Below, one piece after another: positions 26,201-40,127 of a stretch of 64,000 bases of DNA; the stretch's first letter is position 1; every line of letters starts with the position of its first letter. Below the pieces are notes generated by a model, which had not been told where the DNA came from, did no database searches, and saw only the letters and a program-made list of their open reading frames with translations. The stretch covers positions 2,436,163-2,500,162 of the forward strand of contig VUYV01000003.1 of NCBI GenBank assembly GCA_008711295.1, given 5' to 3'. A program made the translations under genes and the position numbers. This DNA comes from Anarhynchus alexandrinus. Its lineage: Eukaryota > Chordata > Aves > Charadriiformes > Charadriidae.

Positions 26201-27009
26201 GTAATTTAGAAGTAAAAGAATTGCCTATTTATTTAATTAAGTAAAGATAAGAAGAGGTGCCTTGAAACCCAAAGCACACCAAAATATTTGAAACACACCA
26301 AGTATCAAAAATTAAGCAATGTTGGATCAGAGTTTAACCCATGCACATCAAGAACAGTCCTTTTGCAACCCAAACTTCCCTCTCCAGATACCTTGGTTGA
26401 TGAATAAATTGATAAAACTATTTAGTAACTCAGCATCAGCCCAATGGGAAGCCTACAGGGTTAATGGATGGAACTCCCCTTGGGTCATCATATTTTAAAG
26501 AAAACTCATCTAAATTCATTTTCCAGTTCTCACAAAAAAAAAATCTGTCTCCCTATCTGTCGTGGGTATCCAATGAGCTTCAAAAACAGCATACTGAAAT
26601 ATACTGCCAGAATTCTCAATGTCAAACACCATTATCTTGAAGTGAATATGAATTTGTTTTCATTAAGTTCCCACAGTTTTATATGGTGTAGTCAAACCAC
26701 ATATGAAAACACCTTTCCAGAATACTTCTGAGAATCTCAAGAATAAATAAAGGAAACATTACACTATCTAAAGACCACAATGAATACCAAATACAAGCAC
26801 ATTAGCCTCAACATTTCTTTAATTTAGTAAGAAATATTAATGAGATGTATAGACACTATTTACTGAGGAGTACCAAAAGGCAAAACAAAACAAAAAAATG
26901 TTATTTTTCACTAACAGGAGATTTCTAGGGCTTCCAAAACAAATCTACACAAGAATAGTATTTGATCCTTAGTGAATAAAAAAAAATCACTTTTTTTTTA
27001 TGTCACGAC

Positions 27010-27045
27010 GTCATTTTCCTGTCTGTGGAAAGACAGGAAAGTGAC
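27010..27045. other. 15-bp stem-loop with one G-T wobble
   Basis: Bases 27010-27024 pair with 27031-27045 over 15 positions, with a single G-T wobble at position 5 of the stem and a six-base loop (gtggaa). The stem has mixed composition (gtcattttcctgtct), unlike the AT palindromes elsewhere. The left arm overlaps GACGTCA, a CRE-like half site. It could be a structured RNA element, a small inverted repeat transposon relic or chance. Confidence 0.7.
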
Positions 27046-28469
27046 TTACGGGGAAAAAGGGTTGGGAGAAGGCAAATCACTCAGAGGAACAGCTACAAAC
27101 CAAGGATGAAGTTCAAGTTTTGTGCCTACCTCTGATTAGAGCAACATTTCTTTAAAGACTTTACTTTCTTACAAAAACTAAACCTTTGGTAAGGGACATC
27201 AGTTTTGTGCTGGACTATTCCTACCAGCTTGCGGCTTCATTGCCAGCCAAAATATAACCAAGATCTGAATGTCAGTAACAACATTTTAAGCATGAGGGTG
27301 TACCCCAGGTCATATGGTAAACTAATTGCTCAGTTTGCAGCTATTCAAGGCAGGGTCTTGGATTTCAAAGGATTCACAGTCCTGGAAAATTATCTGGGGA
27401 AATCACTTAGACTGATTTCAAATGATCAGACATTGACAGAGAGAAATATGGTTTTGTTGCATTTCTTCCTATGTACAAGGACGAAAAATAGTGGACGCTT
27501 CCAGCATGGTATGGGCTATTTTTCTCTCTTATCTATTAATACTTGCTGCAGTCTACAGTGAAAAAAACTGTAATGAGATACCGCCTTGAAACTGAATGAT
27601 TCATGGACAATTGCAATCAGTTTTTTTACAAGTCAAGTTTTCTTACAACTTTCCTTTGTCCAAGTTAATATTGTCATGGCACTTAATACGGCAAAGGAGA
27701 TACAGAGGAATGAAAGAAAGCCATGCTGAAGAGTAAAATGAACATGATGAATTAACCGAAGAAATCAGTTGTTCATAACTCACAAGGACCACAGACATGC
27801 TTTCCTTAGAATGCTATGTTACCATCAATATTGCCTTCATATCATTTGGAAATACTTCAAAATAATTTTGAAAATAGACAACTAACTATATGTAAAATGT
27901 TATACCTTCTGCTGCTCAACAAGGAGAAAAAAGTGGTCCATCCGACTGCAGTATGACTACTAACGGTAAAGACAAAGACATTATCTGTGAGCAGAACTAT
28001 TGTGCATGAGATTATTTTTCCCTTTTGGCATATGCATTAATACTGCTCTTAAAAAATATAACAATGAAACAAATAAATGGGTTAAATTAGTACAAAATTA
28101 TATTCTGCAAGATGGCACCAGCCAGTTAAATCACGGAAAACACCTCACAGATCCATTAGAAACAAAAGACAGTCTTACATTTAAGCCTTAAATTAGCTGT
28201 TGTTATATGAGAGTGCTGATAATACTGAGAAAGACTCTAACATTAACAAATTATCCTGGAGATATTAGCTGACAAGTTTTAGCAGAAAAGGAAAACACAG
28301 TGTCCTTGGTTCTTCTAAAAATGCTAACTGTATTTGTATACTGCCCACCTCCAACCAGATTAAAAATACCACCCATGATTTATCTGTACGCGAGTAAACT
28401 CAGCCCAAGGCTTGGATTATTTTTTTTTTGTTGTTGCTGAGAGGTTCTGTTTTGTTTTTAAAGGATTTT

Positions 28470-28510
28470 GGGGTTAGGTTGGAGAGGAAAAGGGATGGTG
28501 GGGGTGGGGG
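28470..28510 (+). other. G-rich stretch, possible G-quadruplex
   Basis: Four G runs of at least three on the plus strand (28470-28473, 28492-28494, 28500-28504, 28506-28510), with a long first loop of 18 bases. A quadruplex is possible but not strongly predicted. Confidence 0.4.
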
Positions 28511-29342
28511 TGATCAAACACTATTACCAGCACAACAGAATTTTCATCTTTACAAATATATTTAAAGACATATACATATTTAATGACCTATAATTTTTCC
28601 CCTCCGATATACAGAAAATTGTTTCTTCTAGAAGTTCTGCTCTTCACTGATATAAGTCCCACATGGCAAAACAACTCATAGGTCAAAGCTTGATTCAGTT
28701 ATATAAAACAAAATAAAAAATTAAGAACTGCAGTCTTTCCAAATGAGTGAATAACAAGAGCAGAATGTCTTCTCTCATCTAGTGAAAAGTATAAAATTCT
28801 ATTATACCTTCAAACTTACACATTACATACAAAGAATAATTTATGCAACTTAATAATTTACAGCATAATAATGATTTGTAAAACTGAATTATTGATGAAA
28901 GAATGCTATAATTTAAAGGAATAATAAATGAGAACATTCACTCCTGCATGCAGCAGTTTCACCTTATTTACAGAATTCATATTATGCTCAAGCCTCCTCC
29001 TTAGGATAGTAATTACCCCAGGAGAAGGCTCTTCTCAATGAATAAGGGGCTACTGTCTGCAAAATAATGTGTACTTACAGAATAAAATATATAAAGTACT
29101 ATCCATGTTTTCTTTATGAAAATGTATTTTTCCTTCTAATTGTTCACATCCTTTCATTGTCGCTGCTGATGTTTCTTTCTCAGATTTGCTCTATATGCTT
29201 CTATCCATGCATTAAGACAGTTCCTACTAAAAGTATAATTTACCTGGCTTTAGAAAAAATAAGTTTTCTTACGGATTAGTTCAGTAACTCAGTTCACCAC
29301 AAGATCACATGCATCAGAAGCAGCAGAAAGCAGAAATACTGT

Positions 29343-29360
29343 GGGGTGGGGGGTGGGGGG
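29343..29360 (+). other. G-rich stretch GGGGTGGGGGGTGGGGGG
   Basis: Three long G runs separated by single T. This could fold with two-quartet or bulged quadruplex geometry. It is a local oddity in an AT-rich region. Confidence 0.4.
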
Positions 29361-32300
29361 ACGCACAGAATGTACATGTTGGCATAAGTTGGTCTGGGCA
29401 CCATGGACTTGGATGGCTTCTAGACCCTACTCCCCAATCCCCAACAGCGAGTGTCAGGGTCGTGATGGGAAACTTAAATTCCTGATGGAGTAACGAAAAA
29501 CCTTCCACATGAGATCCATCACTGGACAGGCAGCCATTTAGACCAAAAGCAAGACAGAGCACTGCGGGATGAACACGGCACACAGGGATCTGAATCTGAC
29601 TTAGAAGATGCCAATAAGAAGCCCAAGAAACACTTTCTAGTTCCTACTCCATATAGAGGTACTTGCACTTACTCCGAGGCATCACTGAATGAATCCTGCA
29701 ACTCTAGCTCTGCATTGACCGTCATTCAGAGAGTAAGCCATCTGTCCTATCTCCAGCCTCACAGCAGTGTCAAAGTCTTGATCTGATTAATAACCTCCCT
29801 GTTGAAAGGCATGGCTTACTTGGCATACTGCCTTCTCCATGCTGGGCTTTCTATTTCTTGCTAATTTAGTAGCCATATTACCATCCTCCTCAGTATCTCT
29901 AAGTTTCTGGCGTGCCCAGAAGCAGAAAGAGTCAAGAAATATGAGGAAAAGAAAGGTAAACTCACAGGCACTGGACTTTGCAGGGAGTAAATACTAAGGG
30001 TACTGGTAAAAAACAGCAAGAAAGTGATCATTAAAGCACATCTAGGAGAGGACAATATACTAGAAACCTGTCTGTCTTCATAGAGTGGGGTGTCTCAAAT
30101 CACCTTAATGCCTTGTCCCACCAATGTTGAGAACAATAGGACACTGGCCCAGTCTATAGTAGGCCAGCCTTAGCTGCGGTACAGAGAAAATTTATCTGGA
30201 TATCAACAATCCATGAGAGGCAGCATTAGCAAGAAAATTAGCTATACTTTGCTCATTTAAAAATATTTTATTCTGTTCTGAACCCACAGATCAACATAAA
30301 AAAGAGCTTGAACACGTGCCAGCACCTGTGCCTTTGTTAAATATGACATCGAATTCCAAGGACTAAAAAGCTAAGTTGAGGTTTTGTTACAAGTAGAAAA
30401 TTCTTCCTATGCTATTTGAGCTATATATTTGACACTATTATGTGAAGATATAACCCCAACTGTGAGCTTTACACCAAAAATATGTAAAGCTTTGATCACT
30501 TAAGAACTGGAAGTAAATAAACCCATGAATTTCATATAAGAACTGCTTTTACATATGCTTGAAGTGATGTTTCAAAGGAAGGTAAATCTGCATATTAAAA
30601 ATAAAATACTACCAAAGCCATTGCAATAGTATAAAATCATATGGTTTTTTAAAAGTTTCAGTAATAATTCAGTTTGGTTTAAGTTATAATTAAAATATTA
30701 TTAACATAAATGTGATTTTTTCCTTATAAAAAATCTTAATTTAAAATACTCCATGCTATGTCAACAGTATTATTTGCTGAGAGTGTAAGAGTAATGAAAT
30801 TTTAAGGTTTTTTTCTTAGAAAAAAAAAGTTTCAAATTATAATACTTACTTTATAGTCACATAAAGTAACTTGACATGTCCATTACATCACAATGGATTT
30901 TTTAATCTAAATATTTTAATTCTCTTCCAAACTGCAGAGTATCCCAGAAAAATGAAAGTTCTGGCTTTAATTAGTTCTGTTATTAGGTTTATCTTACGCA
31001 ACTTCATCCACAGAGAGACAGATATTAATTACTTCTAGAGGTATACATGCATACAAACATGACAATATTTTATTCCTCTTTTAGATTCTCTGGCCTTCAA
31101 ACACTCTAGTCTAAAAAATCATATCGTGTTGATGGGAATATGTTGCTGAGGTCACTATGTATATTGTTAAAATGACATCTATCACTGAAGTAACTACTCC
31201 TCTGTTAGAAAACCAACCAAGGGGGCATGGAAATCAAGTCTGTAAAACTGATGAATTATCAATAGTGCCTGGTTGTCTCAGTTATCAGTGGGCTCATCAA
31301 AAATCTCAGTTATTCTAGCATTTTAGACACTGAACATTCTTCCAGCACATTTAATGGCTCTAGTGGACGTAGTCCTAAAATGTGGAGGATTACATGAATA
31401 CCACAAAAACATGCACAATTTCTGTTTTTAGTATTTTTCCTCCATCTAACCATTTTCTTACCTTCAGCATGGTTTCAAACAGCAGGTTAACTTCCCTGCT
31501 TCTAAGAAGATGGGAAAAGAGAGATGAAACGTGAAGCAGAGTTTTCTCCCCGAGTCTCCCTAATATACCTGAAACCTGGGTGAAGTGATATTCACTGAGA
31601 TGGTATGGGCACATCTCTTCCTCTAATAGAAAGTGTAGGGGCAGAACAGCTCTTGCACCTGCCTTCACCAGGAGATGGCAGTAAATTTACAGTCTAGGAA
31701 GAAGAGACATGATGAAGCCCAAGAAACAGCACTACATTCTGCCAATTAAATCTGGGAGTTTTGCACACCCCCATTCAAACTTAAGTTCACTTGGTCCCAA
31801 GACACTGAATATATTTTATGTTTTTGTTAGTTCTTCCCTCTAGTATCTTCTTTTGACTAACAGAGTGCTAGACTTCTTTATAAATTTTTATTATTTAAAA
31901 CTTCAAATCTGTTAGAAACTTAAATCTGTTCTATTGCACACACTTGCATTCTGAAAATTTGTAATCTTTCACCATGTAGCTGCTGTTACTAGTGACCTTT
32001 AATCTGCTCTCTACCATGACTGAAGCAAATTAATTAAACAAGGCTAAGGGTATGAATTAAACAGGGTTTTGTTTGCTTTTCTAGCCCTTCTTGCAAACTG
32101 ATGGAATGGGATGCACTATGGAGAGATTGCTTTGAGGAAATGAAAAAATTGAAAACATCAAGGATGCAACAGTATCAATAAGTAGAATCCCTGCACTTGT
32201 TAACAGCTATAATTATTCATGGACTCAACACCCAAAATGAAACTATTAAGATGATAAAAATGCAAATCCAATGCTTTCAAAATACTTGCAAATTACAGTA

Positions 32301-32630
32301 CAGAACATTTGTTCTCCTTATCACTTACCCTCAAAGGTTTATCACATATAATTTTATGGGGTTTTTTTTCCAAACAAGATTTTATTTTGAAGAAACAGAA
32401 GGTATTTTCAAGAGCAAAATCCAACAAAATGCAATACAACACCAAACAAAGCCATACAAATCCATGTTTACTTTTATTACAGGAAAAAATTCCCGAGATC
32501 AACATTTACTAGTCTTGAACAGTTTAGTCTGTTGCTCTGCAGTTCCAAAAGAGGAAAAACAGACATAAAGGGAGACATTTTAATCAAGCCACAAGATTTT
32601 GTCAGCCAAAACTGTGAATCAGCCCCTTAT

Positions 32631-32699
32631 AAAAAACAAACCAACCAACAAACAAAAACAAACAAACAAAAAAACCCAACCAAAAAAACCAAACCACAG
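32631..32699. repeat. A/C-rich low-complexity tract
   Basis: AAAC, CCAA and poly-A/CC units over about 69 bases. Confidence 0.9.
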
Positions 32700-34844
32700 C
32701 CCCACACAACATAGTTTTCTTCTCAAGCTGAAACCAGTTTTTAACTAGAAGTTAATGCTAGACAGGCTGTTACCACTTCCTGTAGAAGCAGCTTGGCAAA
32801 AAAGTTTACATAAAACCTGACTGTGTTCTGAAGGTTAACTAGCCAAGAACTTCAAGGAAGTAAGTGAGGAAGATAAGAATTCTAGACTACCTGTGAAGTT
32901 ATTGATGTATACTTTATTATCATTGTATGAGATTTTTGTAATTTTTAATGAAAAAAAAAATTGATGAGGAAAAGATTCAGCAACGAAACATAGATAACAT
33001 ATTAACAACAAAGAGAGACATATGTGCCAGATCATTCTAGTCAAATGGAATGAAAAAGCCATAGTTAATTCATTCTGAAATACAATATCTAGAGTACTGG
33101 AAGAGACAGGAGAGTATCTCTAGTTGACTAGTTTTGAGCTTTGTTACAATATGACCCTTTTTCATTATTTTCAGGGAGAAGGGAGGAATCTTTTTAAGAT
33201 ATATCAATGCTGTAGTAGTCACTTTCCTTTAAAAAAAAAAAAGTAGCTAAAATAGACAAAACCCAATGATATGCTAATATATTTAATGCTCTACAGTTTT
33301 CACTACACTCTGACAACATCCCAGTAAGGGATTTTCATTTACTGATGAGAATTAAAGTGTTCTTTGTCTAGTGTTGCATTTAGAAGATCATAGACCTATT
33401 CAGATAGTGGTGCAACCCTGAGAATGGAAGGGACCGGTTTTATTTTAGTGGGAGCCTTGGCACAAGGTGACGGGGTTGAAATGACGCATGTTGATGTGAC
33501 CCTCTACTACAGAGTTGGCTGGGTCTGGTCACATACCATGGACACAGAAGTTGGGCATGGTGTCAGAGAACCTTAACAGTCAGCAAGACCAAGAGCCAGA
33601 AATCCAAAGGCATTTTGAGTTGTAACACTCGTGTTCATTTCATTTAAGTCTCTGCACCAAGCCTATTGCACCCAGACCAGCTACAAACGGAAATATTTCT
33701 CATTTGCCATTAGCACAGCAGACACTTCCAAAATGTTATTTCCAAACAGCTGTAAATATGTTTTAGGAATGTTCTGTCCTTAATGGTAATAAACATAACT
33801 GTCTACTAAAAAACCTTAGAAGTGTAAGAGTTATGTTTTATGTTAGTTCTAGACTACCTTCCATGTAGAAAAAAAGATTACAAGAACAAAAACACCCACC
33901 CCCACTTTCTATCTTATTTTTATTGTGACACAAACTTGCAAGGTATACTCTGAGATTAAAAGCCTTGTTGCAGTGACATCTAGGTTTGGATTTGGCTCTT
34001 CCCCCCCCCACCCCTCCCCTTTCACTGCTCACACAAAAAGTTACCTTGTATTAAGGATCAACAGAAATTACAAATCCTTTTAACAATGAATTACTCAAGC
34101 ATTTCAAGATCTTAAGAACAGGACAATGAAGAACAGCACCCTCCCAATTCAGTTTGTTCAATTTCTCAGCAACTTTTACTACATGTTCACCCATTAGACC
34201 TACATAAATCCATTAAGTACCAGGTCAAAAGATACACAGGTTATATATACAGCTGTAGTTTAAAGTTACAGTCTCTTCTTCTGGTAATTATAGACAGCTT
34301 TAAATATGATACATATTTTATACTTCATTGAATTAGTTTACCCTGCTACTTATTTTAGAGAAGTAATCTAAATATAGCACTCCCCCCCATGGTACTTTCT
34401 GTAGCCATTAACATGTGACAATACAATAAAATCATATTGTCTGTTTTGGATAAAAGTTAAGTGCTTTTACTTGCTTTTTAATTCAACCTGTCATAAGCAG
34501 GAATAAACAGCCATTCCTCACTCAATACAGTGACAAGATTTGTAAGGTGTAGTGAGACACTTTAAAAGGTGACCTAACTCCTTACCATTCACTCCTAAGA
34601 GTAACATTTGATCTGGCCTGACCATGTTAGTCACAAGAAAGAAAACAAGCATGGTAGGAACCTGTAATAACTGAGGACACAGGCTTCTGGGTATGTAGGA
34701 AGACAGTGGTGCACACACTTGAATCCCCATGAACCACACAGAGCATGTCACACTGTGAGGCTTTGTCTGCAGTGTATGCTGCGGGTCAGATTCTCACATG
34801 TTCATTTAAACTTAAAATTTAATTAAATGTATGTCATTTGAATA

Positions 34845-34864
34845 CCTATTTATATATAAATAGG
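34845..34864. other. 20-bp perfect palindrome
   Basis: CCTATTTATA followed directly by its exact reverse complement. It could extrude as a cruciform. It contains TATATA at its centre. Confidence 0.9.
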
Positions 34865-34906
34865 CAAATTTCTAATCAGTTCCTTTTCATAGGGAAAAAC
34901 ACTTCC

Positions 34907-34928
34907 TTTTTTTTTTTTTTTTTTTTTT
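34907..34928. repeat. Poly-T tract, 22 bases
   Basis: Uninterrupted T run followed by GG. No retroposed body was recognised on the complementary side. Confidence 0.95.
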
Positions 34929-36779
34929 GGCCTGGTTTATTTTCTTGTATTTAATGTTTGGTTGAGGAACTTGTTGGAAATGTAGCAAGATAAAGAAATA
35001 TTCAAGGGTTCCCTCCCCACCTCTGCCCCAGAAACTTATTTCTTTCATTCCTTCTGTAGGCCTTTTCTATTGCTACATATTACTTTAGCATATGTCAAGC
35101 TTTAAAACTAACCACTAAAGTAATGGACTATCTTCTGTGCTATTTCATTGGGGTTTAGTCTAGTATAATTACAGTTTTGTAACAGCTAATACAGTGTAAT
35201 GCAGAATTGGCATTATATTAGAGTGAGGATCGCAGTTCTCTTATCTCAGACACCAGATAGCGAGACAAGGGCATCAGGAACAAGAACAAGTTCCTAAGCA
35301 GCTAAACTAACCCTCTGGTGTAGCAAGCTCTCTCAGTTCTTACCATGTGTGCATTTATATGGGTAAGGAAATGGTAACACAATCATCAGCTGATACAACT
35401 CCCCATATCCCAGGAATGGAAGGACTCAAACAAGCAGCAAACTCTTTCAGAACAGGATCTCTGAGTGTTTCATACAACCTGTCCGTTCTGTTTGATTTTT
35501 TTTTTTTTTGCTTAAGTGAAACTTAAAGGCAGTATTTGCAGATTTCCCAACACTGTCAAGTCATGAAAGAATAAATACGTGATGTATCCGTGATGATGCA
35601 TCTACTGCCTATGCAAGCTTACTTGATACAAACAGGGTGAGCTCACAACATATTTGCAGAATGACATTAAGATGAATCTGTACTGGTCATTTTTCTGAGA
35701 TTTTTCCTGAAACCATCTATGTCCTAACAAAAAGGGGGATGAGGAAGTGTGAAACAGTCTGGTTAAAACAGCATATAACAAAGGTAAAACTACACGTTGA
35801 ATTATGAACAATGCAGCTTCAAAAGGTTGTTACAGAAAAGCAGCCTGAAGGCAGGGATGTGCTAATTAGTGCATTTAGTTAAATACTTAAATTATATGAA
35901 ATAGGTGGATGGAAACAAGTAAAGGAAATTTATTCCCCTCCCCACATAATATTATATGGTGCACAATCATAGAAATAAAAAGTAAACCAGACTCCTGAAT
36001 TCTATTTTATGACAGCACAGAGTAGTTTAATTTTACCCTGTCTCACTTCTCTAATTAAGCAATATGGTCTGTCTAAAGAAAAGAGATTAAAAATGATACT
36101 CATGTAACCAAGAGTTATATTTGTAGTTAAGTGCAATAGTAATACTGGAATGTCTTATATAACTCCTCCACTGCTGCTTTTAAATAAATACATTAAATTT
36201 TATCTTTAATATGGCTGGATGAGGATGCTAACTCCAAATGATTCCTAAACCTTTTTTTTTTTCCTCTCACAAGGTGTGAAAATCCTTCACAAGTGGGCCA
36301 ACGGGACACAAACTATTGCTCAGCTCCCCAGTAAATGATTTCAGAGTATCCAGAGAAAACAAAGCATAGCTCAGTAAAAGTCAGACCGCTTCAAAAACTG
36401 TCATGAAGCAGGACCTAAAAGGAAGAAGAATCTCTCAGGAAGCTATCATTTGGAGTGACTTGTCTTTCACCCTTTCTGTTACCCAGCTCCTACCTGGGAT
36501 TGAAGAACTGAGTCAGAGTGAAACAGAATTTAGACTTGAAAGAATAGCTGGGGTAGTCTTTATATTCATCATGAACGTCATCCCAATGTATAGGTGTTTA
36601 AAAAGATCTCCCCCAACATTGTCTTTTCAAATGCTTTTTTTGGGCCAAATATTTTCCGCAATGAATTCTTCACTGAGTCAGCCAGATACAGCCACCTATG
36701 TAAAGCATGAAGTTACAACTTTCCTTTTGCTTTCACAACTGATTTTCCCCTGAAGCACGCGTCCCTGAGGGCACTAAGC

Positions 36780-37140
36780 CCAGGGATGCATCACTATACA
36801 ACAGTCTGTCATACCATAAGGAAGCTAATGATTAAACAGCGTGCCCTCTGACAATATTAATACATGAAAGAACAGCATAAGCACGGTATTTTCTTTGCCT
36901 GGATGATTTATAATTGGAAGCAAAAGGAAAAGAAACCTCATTTAGTGATTGTTACTTGGTAGTTTACAGAAATGTTGCACTACACTGGCAAACCTAATCT
37001 GCACTTCCCTATGAAAAGACAGCTTCCCTAGTGTTTCTGAGCAAGGCGATAATACACAGTTTAATGAGGAACAACTGATCACCTGTAGTTCTGGAGGGGC
37101 AAAAACTCTTCTTCCCTTTCCTAAATCAGTTGTTACCATT
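36780..37140. promoter_or_regulatory. Weak candidate conserved non-coding element
   Basis: Repeat-free stretch with several homeodomain- and SOX-type words: 'gctaatgattaaac' (about 36825), 'gacaatattaatac' (about 36851) and 'tttaatgagg' (about 37060). The clustering is suggestive only. Such short AT words are common in AT-rich DNA. Confidence 0.15.
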
Positions 37141-38914
37141 CAAAGAATATTCAAAACAAAAAGGTATCATCTTTTTAGCTGCTGGTTTCACCTTGGAGTT
37201 GGAAGGTATACTGGAAGATGCTAGTGAATGTTAAAATATTGGTCTATCATGCAGTTTAAAAAAAAAGTAATCCATATAAGAAGATAAGTTGTGAGCAACA
37301 TCTCTCAAAGCTACAACACAAATTCAAATACTGTCCAGATAAACAGTAAAAGGAACTAACCTATATGGAATACATTTGCAGTCTTCCATTGGTTTTAGAT
37401 ACACAATGTTGACACACAGGAGGCACAGGCACAGCTTACACCTCTGATGGTGTTGTTTGCTATAACAAATCTGCTTAGTATATCATTTAGCAACTAAACA
37501 GCTATATACAGAATTAGAGTGTGGTGCTCATGGGAAAGAAAGCAGAAACTGAAGTTGCACAGAAATGTTTGGTAAAGTACATAGTTTACAATTCCGACAT
37601 CTTATAAACTATTTTAAAAACCCACTGTTAAAATTAGCACATCAAAATCTGCTGAGGCTGACCACCCAGCAAATAGATTAGGAATTGAAACATTACAGAT
37701 TTTGAGACCTGAATCTAACAGACATATATTACAATTATTCTGTCAATTCATCTGCAAACAGGCTTCTTTTTAAGCAACTTTAAATACAGACTATACACAA
37801 TAGTGTCTATAATTTTCTTGCTATAATTTCTGACATACAAATGAAGAGTCACAGGCACACCAGTTTCCAAATGCTTGGTAATGTGGGGTGCCTTTTTTTT
37901 TTTCTTCATGAATTTAAATTGAAGTATGTTTATACATCTCAAATTTTGAACACAATATATCAAGTTAATGAAAATTTCCTATAATTTATCTCTCGATATA
38001 TACAATTTTATCCCCTGTTACTGTTCATGTATTCTAAAGGACATAGTAGTTACTTCAGCCTTATTTACTTTTCCAGTGGTTTAGCTAGGAGATCCCATTG
38101 ATTTTAATAACAGAACCGAAGACTAAATGAACAATTTAATCTCAGTGATTAAGTTTATTCCCACTACCTTCACCTTGCTAATAAAATAATTTTACAGGCT
38201 CTAATAAAATACTTTTTACAGTCACATTTGCTCAATTTCTTCCAGCCAAGTTGCTTACAAATGTACTGCCTTCTTTCTTTTTTTCATCAGTCAGATATAG
38301 TGGATTAATATTCTATCATATCTTTTACCCCATAAACAGAATAAAGAAGTCTGTACCCATTATTAATTCCACCATGTGTTTCACATAACTAGATAATATT
38401 TCATCAAAACAGAGGCCAGGATATTGTTCTGAACTAAGGCGCTCACATGATAAAAATAGTATGTTCCTCCTCTGATGGGCAAGCTGCCAACAGATTTAAA
38501 GGATTATTAAGCAATTTTAAAACCTTCAGGAAGTTAAATGTAACAGTTGATGTTTCATTCTGAGACATGGTATCCCCTGGATGCTGCATTTCATGTCAAA
38601 ATAAAGGCCCAGTGCAATTAAACAGAAGTAAAATTATACCATCCTGAAACATAGCTCAACCAAAAAGAGAAAAACAAGACAAAATGAGAAGAATCTAGTT
38701 ATGTCTTCTTAATGGGATTGAGTATTAGGATCTTAGGTTCTTTTGGATGGAGAAGTCAAAATCCATCTGTAATGTTTCCATTGCCTGAATTTTCTGCAAA
38801 TGCAATGAAGCATTCCAACCTGTTACTTTCTCATTTAATAGTATCTAAAGTCTCAATTTAAGTAATAGGCTAACTAGACACATACTGAAAACTGTAGAAC
38901 AAAGATCTGCTTGG

Positions 38915-39830
38915 AAGAGGCCTATGGGACAAAACCCTGGAGGCAAGAGGAGCCCAAGAAAGCCAATTTATATTCAAGGATCACCTCCAAGCTAAAGAAT
39001 AGCCCTTCCCAACAAGCAGCAAGTCAGGCAAAAATGCTGGGAGGTCTGCATGGATAAACGAGGAGCTCCTGGCCAAACTCAAGCACAAAAAAGAACCATA
39101 TAGAGAGTGAAAGCAAGGACAGGTAACTTGGGGGGACTACAGAGAGATGCTGTTAGGATAGCCAAAACCCAAATAGAATTGAATCCAGCCAGGGATGTTA
39201 AAAACAACAAGAAGGGCTTCTTATACATAGGTTACAAAAGGAAGATTAGGGAAAATGTGAGCCTATTGCTGAATGCAGGAGGGGACTTAGTGACACAGGA
39301 CATGGAAAAGGCTGAGGTACTGAATGTCTTCTCCCCCTCAGTCTTTACAGTCAAGACCAGCCTTCAGGAATCTCAGGCCTCAGAGATCAGAAAGGAAGAC
39401 TGGAGCAAGGAAGACGTACCCTTGGTGGAATAGAATCAGGTCAGGGAATACTTAAGCAAATTGAACATACGTAAGTGCACAGGCCCTGGTGGGATGTACC
39501 CACGAGTGCTGAAGGAGCTGGCTGATGTCATTGCAAGACCACTGTGACTCATCTTTGATCGATAATGGTGATTGCGAGAAAGCAAATGTGACTCCCATCT
39601 TCAAGAAGGGCATGGAGGATGATCCAGGGAACTACAGGCTGGTTAGCCTCACCTTGATCCCTCAGGAAGTGCTGAAGCAACAAACTCCTAAACCATTTCC
39701 AGACACCAAACAAAAGGAAAATCATCAGGAGCAGTCAGCATGGCTTCACCAAAGGGAAGTCATACTTGACCAACTTGATAAACATCTATGATGAAATGAG
39801 AGGTCTGGTAGGGAAGCAAAGACAAGCTGA
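38915..39830 (+). mobile_element. CR1 ORF2 fragment (linker to early RT)
   Basis: Plus-strand CR1 from the region after the endonuclease into the RT domain. It begins near 'cccaagaaagcc' and 'ttcaaggatcacctcc' and continues 'gcatggataaacgaggagct' (WMNKEL block). Next come [43 protein letters not shown] and a VEEDQVREYL equivalent carrying a stop. It then reads CTGPGGMYPRVLKELADVI, KANVTPIFKKG, DPGNYRLVSLTLIP and finally [18 protein letters not shown]. There are several stops and frameshifts. It ends before the RT catalytic motifs, where sequence similarity is lost at about 39830. This copy begins in nearly the same ORF2 region as the 5' end of the copy at 46633-48795. Confidence 0.92.
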
Positions 39831-40127
39831 ATGGTCTTCCCAAGGTCTTAAACTCATTGGTACTGAAAGTAAGCAGCCAAGATGTTCTACAGGACAACAA
39901 TGAGAACCACTGCCATGGAACAGGCTGAGAGCATCTGTTCTGAGATGCCAAGACTGCAATTCACCAGGGACATCAAACTGTCAGACACTCCCCAGAGATT
40001 TTTCTTAACCACCCTGTCTTTCACTGACCAGGCAGCCCTCTACCCAGTTTCTATGGGATAGCCTCCTCACTCAATAGACCTGTTAGCTGGCTTGTTGCTC
40101 CTTCATTAGTTACACACACCTATACCT

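Larger units (their letters stand above)
18364..38914. other. Long unique AT-rich non-coding region
   Basis: About 20.5 kb with no recognisable host exon, RNA gene or sizeable transposon on either strand. The longest open frames (118 residues at 27205-27561, 116 residues at 36403-36753, 123 residues at 32197-32568) show no domain signature, no repeated structure and no convincing splice context. Listed separately are low-complexity tracts, hairpins, G-rich stretches and one candidate regulatory element. The blocks at about 19690-19930, 29290-29800 and 33410-33620 are somewhat GC-richer than their surroundings, but I could not identify them. Confidence 0.5.

Noticed and set aside
27205..27561. 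118-residue open frame on the plus strand
   Set aside because: No family signature or low-frequency codon evidence. Probably chance.
36403..36753. 116-residue open frame on the plus strand
   Set aside because: No recognisable domain, no splice or promoter context. Length is within chance for this amount of sequence.
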